A DNA stretch of 64,000 bases from Glycocaulis abyssi (GCF_041429775.1 NZ_CP163421.1:2753001-2817000), one strand, 5' to 3'; positions 52,840 to 61,436 are shown, numbered from the stretch's first letter. Notes: generated by a model from the sequence alone, not told the origin. Program-made: numbers and translations.

Positions 52840-53526
52840 ATGCAACCGCATGTTCTGGTCGTTGAGGATGAAGATGCGCTGGCCGAACTGCTTCAGTACA
52901 ATCTGAAGAAGGAAGGTTTCCGCGTCACTGTGGCAGCCGATGGCGAGGAGGCGATGATCCTCGTCGACGAACGCCAGCCCGACATCATCCTTCTGGACTG
53001 GATGCTGCCGAAAGTATCGGGCATCGAGGTGTGCCGCCGCCTGCGCGGGCGACAGGAGACGCGCAATATCCCGATCATCATGCTGACAGCGCGCGGCGAG
53101 GAAGCCGACCGTATCCGCGGCCTTGATACCGGCGCGGACGATTACATCATCAAGCCGTTCCTGATGAATGAGCTGTTTGCCCGCGTTCGCGCAATCCTTC
53201 GCCGTATCCGTCCGGGCCTTGCCGATGACAAGGTGGTGGTCGGCGAGATCTCGATTGACCGGGTGGCGCACCGCGTCTCACGCGCCGGGCGCGATATCCA
53301 TCTGGGTCCGACCGAGTTCCGCCTGCTCGACTATTTCATGCAGCATCCGGGGCGCGTTTTCTCGCGCGAGCAATTGCTTGATGCGGTGTGGGGTTCGGAT
53401 GTCTATGTGGAGGCGCGCACGGTCGATGTGCATGTGGGCCGTCTGCGCAAGGCGCTCAATAACGGGCATGAAACCGATCCGATCCGCACCGTCCGCTCCG
53501 CAGGCTATGCACTGAACGCGGAATAG
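52840..53526 (+). CDS. phoB: Phosphate regulon response regulator PhoB
   Basis: A 228-residue OmpR-class regulator. The receiver domain has the acidic pair in VVEDEDALA, the phosphoacceptor Asp53 in IILLDWMLPKVSGIEVC (a PhoB-typical sequence), and KPFLMNEL. The DNA-binding winged helix has LGPTEFRLLDYFMQHPGRVFSREQLLDAVWG (typical of PhoB) and VDVHVGRLRKALN with VRSAGYAL. It activates promoters with Pho boxes such as the one before pstC and so probably controls its own operon. It is the last gene, closed by a strong terminator. Confidence 0.95.
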   Translation: MQPHVLVVEDEDALAELLQYNLKKEGFRVTVAADGEEAMILVDERQPDIILLDWMLPKVSGIEVCRRLRGRQETRNIPIIMLTARGEEADRIRGLDTGADDYIIKPFLMNELFARVRAILRRIRPGLADDKVVVGEISIDRVAHRVSRAGRDIHLGPTEFRLLDYFMQHPGRVFSREQLLDAVWGSDVYVEARTVDVHVGRLRKALNNGHETDPIRTVRSAGYALNAE

Positions 53527-53548
53527 GTCCGGCCGCCAGGCCGTGACG

Positions 53549-53580
53549 AAAAAGCCCGGCTCGTCGAGCCGGGCTTTTTT
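53549..53580 (+). terminator. Rho-independent terminator of the pst-pho operon
   Basis: AAAAAGCCCGGCTC pairs perfectly with GAGCCGGGCTTTTT around a 3-nt loop, ending in a run of T. The A-rich 5' arm makes it able to work in both directions, so it may also end gcrA transcription on the other strand. Confidence 0.92.
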
Positions 53581-53600
53581 ATCGTCAGAAGGATCGGGCC

Positions 53601-54158
53601 CTAGAAATTCGCCCGCCGCCCGGATGCCAGGCTGTCGAGCACCGCGCGGGCATCTTCGGCCGGCTTGCGCTTGCGTTTGGCCTGCGGCTGGTAGGCCATT
53701 TGCGAATGGGCTTCGCAATACGCCTGACCCGGTGTGGTCTTGTGGCCGCAGAAGCGGAAAGACGCATCGGCCGGGTCGCCGACCGGCCATTTGCACATGC
53801 CTTCGCGCAAGGTAAGCACGGTGGCGTAATCGCCAGATGGCAGGACATGCGGCTCCACTGGGACGGGCGTGGGCGCCGGAGCGCGCACAATGGCTGGCTC
53901 GCTGCCATTGGCCGTCTTGGCTTTCGCATTTGCCTGCGATGGAGTGGAGGCCGTACGTGGCCTTGGTGCCAGCTTGGGCGCAGCCACACGCCGGGTCGGG
54001 CGCGAGGGTGCAGCCCGGCCGGACAGGCCAAGGCGGTGCACCTTGCCGATCACGGCGTTGCGGGTTACCCCGCCAAGCTGTTTGGCGATCTGGCTGGCGC
54101 TCAGACCGTCTGCCCACAGTTTTTTCAGGGTTTCCACCCGTTCGTCTGTCCATGCCAT
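53601..54158 (-). CDS. gcrA: GcrA cell-cycle regulator
   Basis: GcrA is a global cell-cycle activator of alphaproteobacteria that binds sigma-70 RNA polymerase and methylated GANTC promoters. The 185-residue protein has the invariant N-terminal helix-turn-helix region, starting MAWTDERVETLKKLWADGLS and continuing SQIAKQLGGVTRNAVIGKVHRLGLSGR (residues 22-48). A long Ala/Pro/Arg/Lys linker follows. The C-terminal sigma-interacting domain has CKWPVGDPADASFRFCGH with three Cys that include a possible zinc site (CKWP, FCGH, YCEAH). It is convergent with phoB and divergent from an ABC permease gene. Its upstream region carries a GANTC site (54297) and repeated elements described separately. Confidence 0.96.
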   Translation of the reverse strand: MAWTDERVETLKKLWADGLSASQIAKQLGGVTRNAVIGKVHRLGLSGRAAPSRPTRRVAAPKLAPRPRTASTPSQANAKAKTANGSEPAIVRAPAPTPVPVEPHVLPSGDYATVLTLREGMCKWPVGDPADASFRFCGHKTTPGQAYCEAHSQMAYQPQAKRKRKPAEDARAVLDSLASGRRANF

Positions 54159-54194
54159 GGCGGTGCGCTCCTCGCCTTATACGCTACAGTATTG

Positions 54195-54246
54195 GACCCC
54201 AAGGGATTGATGGCGGCCAGGCCGCAACACCCTATATCTTGGGGTC
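54195..54246. repeat. Inverted repeat in the gcrA upstream region
   Basis: GACCCCAAG (54195-54203) and CTTGGGGTC (54238-54246) are perfect inverted 9-bp arms separated by 34 bp, located 37-88 bp upstream of the gcrA start. Close by, TACAGTATTGG (about 54185) and TACAGTATCGG (about 54257) form an 11-bp direct repeat with one mismatch, framing the inverted repeat. Two symmetric sites suggest binding by a regulator. Confidence 0.6.
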
Positions 54247-54401
54247 TGACACGAAATACAGTATCGGCGGGTTCTCATAGCACAAGATGCGGCGCTGATT
54301 CGGACGTGGAAAACTTCCGTGTTGTGCACTCGCATCGCGCTGCCAGACCGTGCTAGAGGGTTTCGGGCAATCAGCCAGAACGAGGCGAAAAGGGTCCGGT
54401 C

Positions 54402-55247
54402 ATGCCAGACACGTCCAGCCAGAGCGATGCGGTGAAGACCAGCCTTGCCGGGCCGGTACCGCCGCAGCCACGCCCGATTGGCGCCATCAACTGGCTGGGC
54501 CTGTGGACGCTCTACAAGAAGGAAGTGCGCCGCTTCCTGAAGGTCAGCTTCCAGACGGTCGCCGCCCCGGTCGCCACGACCCTGCTCTACATGATGGTGT
54601 TTTCGCTGGCCATCGGGGTCACGCGCGAGGCGCCGGGCGGGCTGCCCTTTGTGGTCTTTCTGGCCCCCGGCCTGGTGATGATGGGGCTTTTGAACAACGC
54701 GTTTGCAAACTCATCCTCCTCGCTGATCGTGGCCAAGGTGCAGGGCAATACGGTCGATTTCCTGATGCCGCCTCTATCTGCGGGCGAGCTGGCGGCGGCC
54801 TTCATTGGCGGTGCCATAACGCGCGGCGTGATGGTCGCGGCTGCCTCTGCGCTGGTCATCATGCCGTTTGCGTCCGTGCCGGTGTCCCATGTGTGGGCGA
54901 TCGTGTTCTTTGGCGTCGGCGCGGCGGCCATGCTGGGGATGGCGGGCGTGATTGCCGGGGTGTGGGCGGAGAAGTTCGATCACCTCGCGGTCATCACCAA
55001 TTTCATCATCATGCCGCTGACCTTCCTGTCGGGCACGTTCTATTCGATCTCGATCCTGCCCGAGCCCTTCCAGACGATCAGTCACGCCAACCCGTTCTTC
55101 TATCTGATTGACGGGTTCCGCTACGGCTTCATCGGGTATGCCGACGGCAATATCGCCATTGGCGTTGTGGTGACGCTGGTCATCAATGCCGCGCTTCTTG
55201 TCGCCTGCTATGGCGTATTGCGGTCCGGCTGGCGGCTGAGAACCTAG
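54402..55247 (+). CDS. ABC-2 type transporter permease
   Basis: A 281-residue membrane protein of the ABC-2 permease family (YadH-like). There are six hydrophobic segments after a 30-residue cytoplasmic N-terminus (LYKKEVRRFLKVSFQTVAAP precedes helix 1). The conserved late motif FLSGTFYSISILPEPFQTISHANPFFYLIDGFRYGFIG is spread across the last helices (FLSGTFYSISILP and NPFFYLIDGFRYG). It would export a polysaccharide, lipid or drug together with an ATPase. No ATPase gene is adjacent; it stands alone between gcrA and argD, so its partner is encoded elsewhere or was separated. Confidence 0.88.
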   Translation: MPDTSSQSDAVKTSLAGPVPPQPRPIGAINWLGLWTLYKKEVRRFLKVSFQTVAAPVATTLLYMMVFSLAIGVTREAPGGLPFVVFLAPGLVMMGLLNNAFANSSSSLIVAKVQGNTVDFLMPPLSAGELAAAFIGGAITRGVMVAAASALVIMPFASVPVSHVWAIVFFGVGAAAMLGMAGVIAGVWAEKFDHLAVITNFIIMPLTFLSGTFYSISILPEPFQTISHANPFFYLIDGFRYGFIGYADGNIAIGVVVTLVINAALLVACYGVLRSGWRLRT

Positions 55248-55280
55248 GTATCCTTCACTATTTTTGCCGGAGACACGTAT

Positions 55281-56465
55281 ATGCCCACCCCGCTTTTTGA
55301 CACCTATGCCCCGCCCTCGCAGATATTCGAGCGCGGTGAAGGCGTCTTCCTGATCGAGCGCAGTGGCGAGAAGTATCTCGACTTCATCTCCGGTATTGCG
55401 GTGAACGCGCTGGGCCATGCCCATCCCAAGGCCGTGGCTGCCCTTAAAAGCCAGGCTGAAAAGCTCTGGCACACCTCCAACATGTTCACCGTGCCGGGAC
55501 AGCATGAGCTGGCGGCGAAATACTGCCAGAACAGCTTTGCCGACCGCGTCTTCTTCACCAATTCAGGCACCGAGGCGATCGAGTGCGCGATCAAGACCGC
55601 GCGCCACTATCACTTCGTCAACGGACGCCCCGACCGCTACCGCATCATCACCTTCACCGGCGCCTTCCATGGCCGCACCTATGGCGGCATCAATGCGGGC
55701 GGCAATCCGGCCTATCTGGAAGGCTTCGGGCCGCGCATGGAGGGGTTTGACCCAATTGCCTTTGGCGATCACGACGCCGTAAAGGCCGCCATCACCGAAG
55801 AAACAGCCGCCATCCTTGTCGAGCCCGTTCAGGGCGAAGGCGGCGTGCGCGCTTTGCCGGATGTGTGCCTGCGCGGACTTCGCGAGCTGTGCGACGAGCA
55901 TGGCCTGTTGCTGATCTATGACGAGGTGCAGTGCGGGGCAGGGCGCACCGGCAAGCTGTGGGCCCATGAATGGGCGGGCAGCGCCGCGCCCGACATCATG
56001 GCCGTTGCCAAGGGGGTTGGTGGCGGTTTTCCGATGGGGGCCTGCCTGACGACAGAGGCGGCTGGCGCCCACATGGTGGTCGGCACGCATGGCTCCACTT
56101 TTGGCGGCAACCCGCTGGCGATGGCCGTCGGCAATGTCGTCTATGATGAGCTGACTGCGCCGGGCTTCATGGAGCACGTCGTGGACGTGTCCAATTTCCT
56201 GCACCAGCAGCTGCATGGCCTGGCCGATACCCATTCGGCCAAGGTTGAAGAGGTGCGTGGCAAGGGTCTTCTGGTCGGTCTGAAGCTGAAAACGGGCTAT
56301 GTGAACAAGACACTGGCAAAGCACGCGCGCGATCACCATCTGCTGATCGGTGCGGCGGGTGATAATGTGGCCCGGATGGCTCCGCCGCTTATCATTGAGG
56401 AAGCTCACGCCCGTCAGGCGGTAGAGGCGCTGGACAAGGCCCTCGCCGCGCTGGAACAGGGCTAG
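55281..56465 (+). CDS. argD: Acetylornithine/succinyldiaminopimelate aminotransferase
   Basis: ArgD makes N-acetylornithine in arginine synthesis and can act in lysine synthesis. The 394-residue PLP enzyme has class III aminotransferase features: YLDFISGIAVNALGHAHPK, FTNSGTEAIECAIKTAR, FHGRTYGGINAGG, EPVQGEGGVRAL, LIYDEVQCGAGRTGKLWAHE, and the PLP-binding Lys244 in MAVAKGVGGGFPMGA, with HGSTFGGNPLAMAVGN. In Caulobacter-type genomes it is followed by argF and hslO; here hslO follows directly after 22 bp, so argF is missing from the cluster. Confidence 0.94.
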   Translation: MPTPLFDTYAPPSQIFERGEGVFLIERSGEKYLDFISGIAVNALGHAHPKAVAALKSQAEKLWHTSNMFTVPGQHELAAKYCQNSFADRVFFTNSGTEAIECAIKTARHYHFVNGRPDRYRIITFTGAFHGRTYGGINAGGNPAYLEGFGPRMEGFDPIAFGDHDAVKAAITEETAAILVEPVQGEGGVRALPDVCLRGLRELCDEHGLLLIYDEVQCGAGRTGKLWAHEWAGSAAPDIMAVAKGVGGGFPMGACLTTEAAGAHMVVGTHGSTFGGNPLAMAVGNVVYDELTAPGFMEHVVDVSNFLHQQLHGLADTHSAKVEEVRGKGLLVGLKLKTGYVNKTLAKHARDHHLLIGAAGDNVARMAPPLIIEEAHARQAVEALDKALAALEQG

Positions 56466-56487
56466 GCGAAAACACGCAAGGCGCAGC

Positions 56488-57456
56488 ATGGACGAGAACA
56501 CGCTTGGCTCCGGCCCGGATGCTCTGGGCCGGACGGATGACATTGTAGCCGCTTTCCAGCTGGAGAAACGGCCCGTATCGGGCCGTGTGGTCCGGCTCGG
56601 CCCGGTCGTGGACGAAATCCTCTCCGCGCATGATCTGCCCGTGGCCGTCGCAGCCCTGCTGGGCGAGGCGGTATTGCTGGCGGTGCTGATCGGGGACTCC
56701 CTGAAATTTGAAGGCCGCCTGATCGTGCAGGCCAGCGGCGCCAACTCCAATCCCGGCGGGCTGGGCGGCGAGGGCGCCGTCAGCTTTGTTGTGGCCGACT
56801 ATGCCGTAGGCGAGGGCGTGCGCGGCTTCGCCCGCTATGACGCAGACCGTGTGGCCGCGCTGGAGGCCGAGCATGGCCCGCGCCCCGGAGCCGAACGCCT
56901 GCTGGGTTCGGGTGCCTTCGCCATGACCATCGATCAGGGCTCCGATATGGAGCGCTATCAGGGCGTTGTGGCGCTGGACGGCCCGACGCTTGCCGCGTGT
57001 GCGGAGCATTATTTCGCTCAGTCCGAACAGGTGCCGACCCGCATCCGCCTGGCGGTTGGACAGGAAATGATCGCTGGCGGCAAGACGCGCTGGCGGGCGG
57101 GCGGCGCGATATTGCAGCGCATTGCCGGTGATGATGCGCGCGGCCATGATGCGCATGCCTTCGCCGACGCGCAGGTGCTGTTCGATACGGTTGAAGACGA
57201 TGAGCTGCTGGATCCCGGCGTGTCATCCGGCCGCCTGCTCTACCGGCTCTTCCATGAGGACGGCGTTCGGCTACAGCCCTCAAAGCCTGTGTTGAAGCGC
57301 TGTACGTGCGAGCGTGAGCGGCTGGCGCGCATCCTTGCGGGTTTCCCGGCAGAGGATCGTGACGAGATGGTCAAGGACGGCGCCGTTGTGATGACGTGCG
57401 AGTATTGCAATCGCGACTGGCGTTTCAGCGAGGCTGAGATCGACGCAGCGGGCTAG
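56488..57456 (+). CDS. hslO: Hsp33 family redox-regulated chaperone
   Basis: Hsp33 prevents aggregation of unfolding proteins under oxidative stress. The 322-residue protein has the C-terminal zinc redox switch: C272-T-C274 (KRCTCERERLARIL) and C304-E-Y-C307 (VMTCEYCNRDWRF), the exact C-x-C...C-x-x-C pattern. N-terminal features include FQLEKRPVSGRVVRLG and the LGEAVLLAVLIGDSLKFEGR region. It probably belongs to the argD transcript. The stop overlaps the stop of the convergent trkH-type gene by 4 bp. Confidence 0.94.
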   Translation: MDENTLGSGPDALGRTDDIVAAFQLEKRPVSGRVVRLGPVVDEILSAHDLPVAVAALLGEAVLLAVLIGDSLKFEGRLIVQASGANSNPGGLGGEGAVSFVVADYAVGEGVRGFARYDADRVAALEAEHGPRPGAERLLGSGAFAMTIDQGSDMERYQGVVALDGPTLAACAEHYFAQSEQVPTRIRLAVGQEMIAGGKTRWRAGGAILQRIAGDDARGHDAHAFADAQVLFDTVEDDELLDPGVSSGRLLYRLFHEDGVRLQPSKPVLKRCTCERERLARILAGFPAEDRDEMVKDGAVVMTCEYCNRDWRFSEAEIDAAG

Positions 57457-58907
57457 CTGCGCCAGAAGGCGGGTGTGAACAGGGCCAGCATGGTCAGCAC
57501 CTCCAGCCGGCCGACCAGCATGGTGAAGCTCATCACCCATTTGGCGGCATCGGGCAAAGGCTGGAAATTGCCCGCCGGGCCTATGATGTCGCCAAGGCCG
57601 GGGCCGACATTGGCAATCGTTGTGGCCGCGCCTGACAGCGCCGTCACCGGGTCCAGCCCGATCAGGGACAACAGGATCGCCGATACCGCAAACGCGCCGA
57701 AAAACAGGAACACAAAGCCGAGCACCGAGCGCACGGTCGCTTCGGGCACCGGCTTGCCATCGTAATGCACCGAGCGCACTGCACGCGGGCGGGCATAGCG
57801 GTGCAGATAGGTCAGCATGGCGGAAGCCGCGATCTGGTGACGGAACACCTTGATCGAGCAGGTGCTGGAACCTGCGCATCCGCCTGCGAACATCAGGATG
57901 AAGAAGACCATGACGGGCATGGTGCCCCAGCTGGCGAAATCCGCGCTGCCATAGCCGGTGCCGGTCATCACCGAGACGGCGTTGACGGCGGCCGCCCGCC
58001 AGGCGGGCAACTCGCCAGTGTCCACATCATTGACCAGCAGGAGCAGTGTCAGGCTCGCGCAGGCGACAAACACCAGGATCAGGAAGGCACGCACCTGTGG
58101 ATCGTTGAGCACCCGGTCCGGGCGGCCCTGAACGGCGCGCAGGAAGACCAGGAAGGGCAGGGCCGACAATATCATGAAGACCAGTGCCACGAGATCTGCG
58201 CCCTCATGGGCCCACGCGCCGATCGAGGCGTCGCTGGTTGAAAATCCGCCCGTCGCCACCGTCGTCATGGCGTGGGCCGCTGCGTCAAACGCGTTCATCC
58301 CGGCAAAGCCATAGGCGATAAAACAGGCAAAGGTCAGCACCAGATAGATCAGACCGACAGCGCCCGCGATCTCGCCCGCGCGCGGCAGCGCCTTGTCCAC
58401 CTTGTCAGAGCTTTCCAGCCGGAAAAGCTGCATGCCGCCAATGCCCAGAACCGGCCAGATAGCCATCGCCGTGACGATGATGCCTATGCCGCCAATCCAT
58501 TGCAGGATGGCGCGCCAGATCAATACGCCTGCGGGCAGGTCCTGCAGGCCGGTCAGCACGGTTGCGCCTGTGGTGGTGATACCGGAGACGGACTCAAAAA
58601 TGGCGTCGGTCCAGCTCATGCCGATACCGGCCAGATGCAGCGGGATAGATGCGGCCAGACCCAGCACAATCCATGAGCCGGATGTCACCAGGATCGCGCC
58701 TCTGGCATCAAGGTCGAACCCGTCCCCGCGGCCCATCAGCGCCATGATGCCGCCGACAAATCCGCACAGCACCGCCGAGCCGAAAAAGGCATGCGCCGAC
58801 TCTGCATCCACATTGAGATCGATAATGGCCGGCACCAGCATGGCCGCGCCGAGCGCCGCCAGCAGCACGCCCAGAATGAAGATGACAGTGCGGGTATAGA
58901 TGCTCAC
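57453..58907 (-). CDS. trkH: TrkH-family potassium uptake protein
   Basis: A 484-residue inner-membrane K+ translocating subunit. The four pore-loop repeats are visible, with the filter Gly in each: SGITTTGATVL, TTVATGGFSTSD, SVMTGTGYGSADF and ATTIANVGPGLGD. These are surrounded by membrane helices. It works with the cytoplasmic NAD-binding protein TrkA, whose gene is not in the window. It is followed (upstream on the minus strand) by apaG with 24 bp between them. Confidence 0.94.
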   Translation of the reverse strand: MSIYTRTVIFILGVLLAALGAAMLVPAIIDLNVDAESAHAFFGSAVLCGFVGGIMALMGRGDGFDLDARGAILVTSGSWIVLGLAASIPLHLAGIGMSWTDAIFESVSGITTTGATVLTGLQDLPAGVLIWRAILQWIGGIGIIVTAMAIWPVLGIGGMQLFRLESSDKVDKALPRAGEIAGAVGLIYLVLTFACFIAYGFAGMNAFDAAAHAMTTVATGGFSTSDASIGAWAHEGADLVALVFMILSALPFLVFLRAVQGRPDRVLNDPQVRAFLILVFVACASLTLLLLVNDVDTGELPAWRAAAVNAVSVMTGTGYGSADFASWGTMPVMVFFILMFAGGCAGSSTCSIKVFRHQIAASAMLTYLHRYARPRAVRSVHYDGKPVPEATVRSVLGFVFLFFGAFAVSAILLSLIGLDPVTALSGAATTIANVGPGLGDIIGPAGNFQPLPDAAKWVMSFTMLVGRLEVLTMLALFTPAFWRS

Positions 58908-58931
58908 GCGGCAGCCTTTCGGCGCGTCAGC

Positions 58932-59324
58932 CTAATGCAGCGTGGCCGGCATGAAGGGGCTGTCCAGCGCAAAGGAGGGAATGGCGGCATTGAACATGGC
59001 TCCGTCCGCCCGGCGCATCTCGTACTGGCCGCTCATAAAGCCCGACGGCGTGGGCAGGGGCGCGCCCGATGTATAGCGGAAGCATTCTCCCGGGGCGATA
59101 ACCGGCTTTTCCCCGATGACCCCCTCGCCCTTGACCACGCGGGTGCGGCCCTTGGCATCGGTTATCCGCCATTCGCGCGTCATCAGCTGCACCGGAGCAG
59201 CGCCCGAATTTTCAATCTCGACGGTATAGGACCAGATATAGCGGTTCTCGTCCGGCTCGGATTCTGTTTCCAGATAATCCGGCTCGACACGGATGATAAC
59301 GCCTTCGGTCTCCAGCATGTACAT
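58932..59324 (-). CDS. apaG: ApaG domain protein (Co2+/Mg2+ efflux-associated)
   Basis: A 130-residue fibronectin-III-like protein. The family sequence is clear: IRVEPDYLETESEPDENRYIWSYTVEIENSG, VQLMTREWRITDAKGRTRVVKGEGVIGEKPVI, FRYTSGAPLPTPSGFMSGQYEM and FNAAIPSFALDSP. Enteric ApaG is associated with Co2+ resistance and Mg2+ efflux; the molecular role is unclear. The ATG at 59324 has GTTTCAT upstream on the plus strand and a GGAGTTTC-type ribosome-binding site. It lies next to trkH on the same strand and is divergent from dcd. Confidence 0.93.
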   Translation of the reverse strand: MYMLETEGVIIRVEPDYLETESEPDENRYIWSYTVEIENSGAAPVQLMTREWRITDAKGRTRVVKGEGVIGEKPVIAPGECFRYTSGAPLPTPSGFMSGQYEMRRADGAMFNAAIPSFALDSPFMPATLH

Positions 59325-59477
59325 GGCGGTATGAAACTCCTCTGGACAGGATGAGACACCTCTTGGTGCTGACGCTCAAGGGGTTTCGCGCAGGTATGCC
59401 TGCCAGCGCCATTGCAAACCCTGCCGCCATGCGGAACGGTGCGCCCTCTATCCCTCTTGGTGAGTCGCGCCTTTCCC

Positions 59478-60479
59478 ATGTCCAAGCCCGGTATCCTGAC
59501 CGATCTCGACCTTGCCGCTCTGGTCTCCTCCGGAGCCATTGCCGCGCCGGGCATAGAGGATGGCCAGATACAGCCTGCAAGCCTTGATCTGCGTCTTGGA
59601 ACAAAGGCTTACCGTCTCCGGGCGAGCTTCCTGCCCGGCCCGGCGCGCAGTGTGGATGACTGTCTGGCCTCCGGTATTGTCATACACGAGATCGCGCTGA
59701 CCGGCGGGGCCGTGCTGGAGACGGGCTGCGTCTATCTTGTCCCGCTGATGGAAAGCCTCTCCTTGCCGGGCGATTTGAGCGCGGCGATGAACCCGAAAAG
59801 CTCCACCGGCCGGCTGGATGTCTTTACCCGTGTCATCGGGAATAATGCAGCGGCGTTCGATCAGCTGCCAGCGGGCTATTCCGGCCCGCTCTGGGTGGAA
59901 ATATCCCCGCGCACCTTTTCCATCCTTGCCCGCCCCGGCGACCGTCTGGTGCAGGTGCGGCTGCGCCGGGGGGCGCTCAAAGCCGGGCTTTCCCAGGTGC
60001 TTAGCGTCGATCTGCAGGCGGCGGGCAACGCGCCTGTCGGCTGGCGCGCCAAGCGCCACAGCCCGCTGGTGGATTTGAGCCGGATTGGCGCGCATGCCGC
60101 GCTCGATTTCTGGGAACCGCTATATGCCCCTAAGGGACAGATCGTGCTCGATCCGGGGGAGTTCTACATACTGGCTTCACGCGAGGCGGTGGAGATCCCC
60201 TTGGAGGACGCCGCCGAGATGGCGCCCATTGCGCCGGAAATAGGGGAGTTCCGCGCCCACTATGCCGGGTTTTTCGACCCCGGTTTCGGCCTTGGCGCAC
60301 CGGCAAAGGCGGTGCTGGAGGTGAGGGGGCGCGACGTGCCCTTCATCCTGGAACACGGTCAGGCCGTGGCCCGTCTGGTCCATGAGCCGATGGCGGGAAA
60401 AATCGGTTCGGCCTATGGCGCAAACGGCTCCAACTATCAGGGTCAGGGTCTGAAACTCGGCAAGCATTTCAAGGCTTAA
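59478..60479 (+). CDS. dcd: dCTP deaminase, alphaproteobacterial double-domain form
   Basis: Dcd deaminates dCTP to dUTP (precursor of dTTP) in the cytoplasm. This is the 333-residue type, about twice the length of E. coli Dcd, made of two dUTPase-like barrels. Motifs: DGQIQPASLDLRLGTKAYRL (N-terminal barrel), GDLSAAMNPKSSTGRLDVFTRVI with the conserved Lys-Ser-Ser-x-Gly-Arg, GPLWVEISPRTF and VRLRRG. In the second half there are FDPGFGLGAPAKAVLEVRG and YQGQGLKLGKHF at the C-terminus. The ATG at 59478 was chosen because it gives the family N-terminus MSKPGILTDLDLAALV; an upstream in-frame start at 59412 was rejected. Confidence 0.92.
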   Translation: MSKPGILTDLDLAALVSSGAIAAPGIEDGQIQPASLDLRLGTKAYRLRASFLPGPARSVDDCLASGIVIHEIALTGGAVLETGCVYLVPLMESLSLPGDLSAAMNPKSSTGRLDVFTRVIGNNAAAFDQLPAGYSGPLWVEISPRTFSILARPGDRLVQVRLRRGALKAGLSQVLSVDLQAAGNAPVGWRAKRHSPLVDLSRIGAHAALDFWEPLYAPKGQIVLDPGEFYILASREAVEIPLEDAAEMAPIAPEIGEFRAHYAGFFDPGFGLGAPAKAVLEVRGRDVPFILEHGQAVARLVHEPMAGKIGSAYGANGSNYQGQGLKLGKHFKA

Positions 60480-60485
60480 GTGGCC

Positions 60486-61436
60486 CTAGGCCGAACAGCG
60501 GGCCCCGCCGAGCACGCAGAACTGCGCGCAGAATTTATGGTTCAGCTTCACCGGCTTCAGGCTCTCTGTGAGGGTCTGCGCCAGTTCAAATTGCGGGTCA
60601 TAGGGCAGGAGGGTGCAGGCGACCACGGCAGGCTTTTCCGCCCCCCGGCGCTTGATGATCATGCGGCTGGACGCGCACATGATCTCGGCCGGATTTTTAT
60701 TGAGGATACCCCAGCAATCGACGGTGATTTCCGGCGGTGAACCCGCCGGATCCATCTCCGGGAAGATCACCATCTCAGCCGGATTGGCCGCATCAATATC
60801 CCACCTGTGCGCCGCGATCAGGGCGGCGTAGCCCGCGCGTGCCTGTGCCATGGTTTCATCGGTCATCTGACGGCCTGCCAGCGCAAGCAAAAATTTGTTT
60901 TTGCTCAGCCAGTTAATGCCCTCAAGCGTCGCGGCAAAACCACCCGCTCCGCGCTCAGTATCGTGTACCTCAGGCGTGTAGTGATCGAGGCTGATGCGAA
61001 GGGTTATCTGCCCCGGATAGCGGGCCTGTAAATCCAGCAATTGTTCCTGCACGCGCGGGCGCATCATGGGCCGCATGGCGTTGGTAAGGATGAGGACGCG
61101 GTGGCCGCGTTTCAGCGCCGCTTCGGCAAGCCCCGCCATATGGGGATTGAGGAAGGGTTCTCCCCCGGTAAAGCCGATCTCTATAGGCCCCGGGACCAGC
61201 GCGTCCACCTCGTCCAGATAGGGCTCCAGCTCGTCGGGGGTGATGTAGACAAGCCGGTCATTATCCGGCGAGCTTTCGATATAGCAGTTGGCACAGGCGA
61301 TGTTGCACAGCGTGCCGGTCAGCACCCAGAGCGTCTGCAATCTGTCAAACGTAACGCTCGCGCGCATTTCGCCCTTCGCGGTGATGTCCGGGTGGGTAAA
61401 GGGCGCAGGGCTGGAAGCGGCAAGCGTCTGGGTCAT
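60486..61436 (-). CDS. Radical SAM protein with a C-terminal Cys cluster, unknown substrate
   Basis: A 316-residue radical S-adenosylmethionine enzyme. The 4Fe-4S site is C44-x3-C48-x2-C51 (GTLCNIACANCYIESS), and the glycine-rich SAM motif is FTGGEPFLNP. The TIM-barrel continues with HRVLILTNAM and LRISLDHYTPEVHD. The C-terminal third holds further Cys (VDCWGIL, EIMCASS, VACTLLP, then C303, C307 and C314 in KFCAQFCVLGGARCS). The last group resembles an auxiliary iron-sulfur site like those of SPASM/Twitch proteins. The reaction is unknown. No peptide precursor gene is evident beside it. It is convergent with dcd (6 bp apart). Confidence 0.85.
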   Translation of the reverse strand: MTQTLAASSPAPFTHPDITAKGEMRASVTFDRLQTLWVLTGTLCNIACANCYIESSPDNDRLVYITPDELEPYLDEVDALVPGPIEIGFTGGEPFLNPHMAGLAEAALKRGHRVLILTNAMRPMMRPRVQEQLLDLQARYPGQITLRISLDHYTPEVHDTERGAGGFAATLEGINWLSKNKFLLALAGRQMTDETMAQARAGYAALIAAHRWDIDAANPAEMVIFPEMDPAGSPPEITVDCWGILNKNPAEIMCASSRMIIKRRGAEKPAVVACTLLPYDPQFELAQTLTESLKPVKLNHKFCAQFCVLGGARCSA

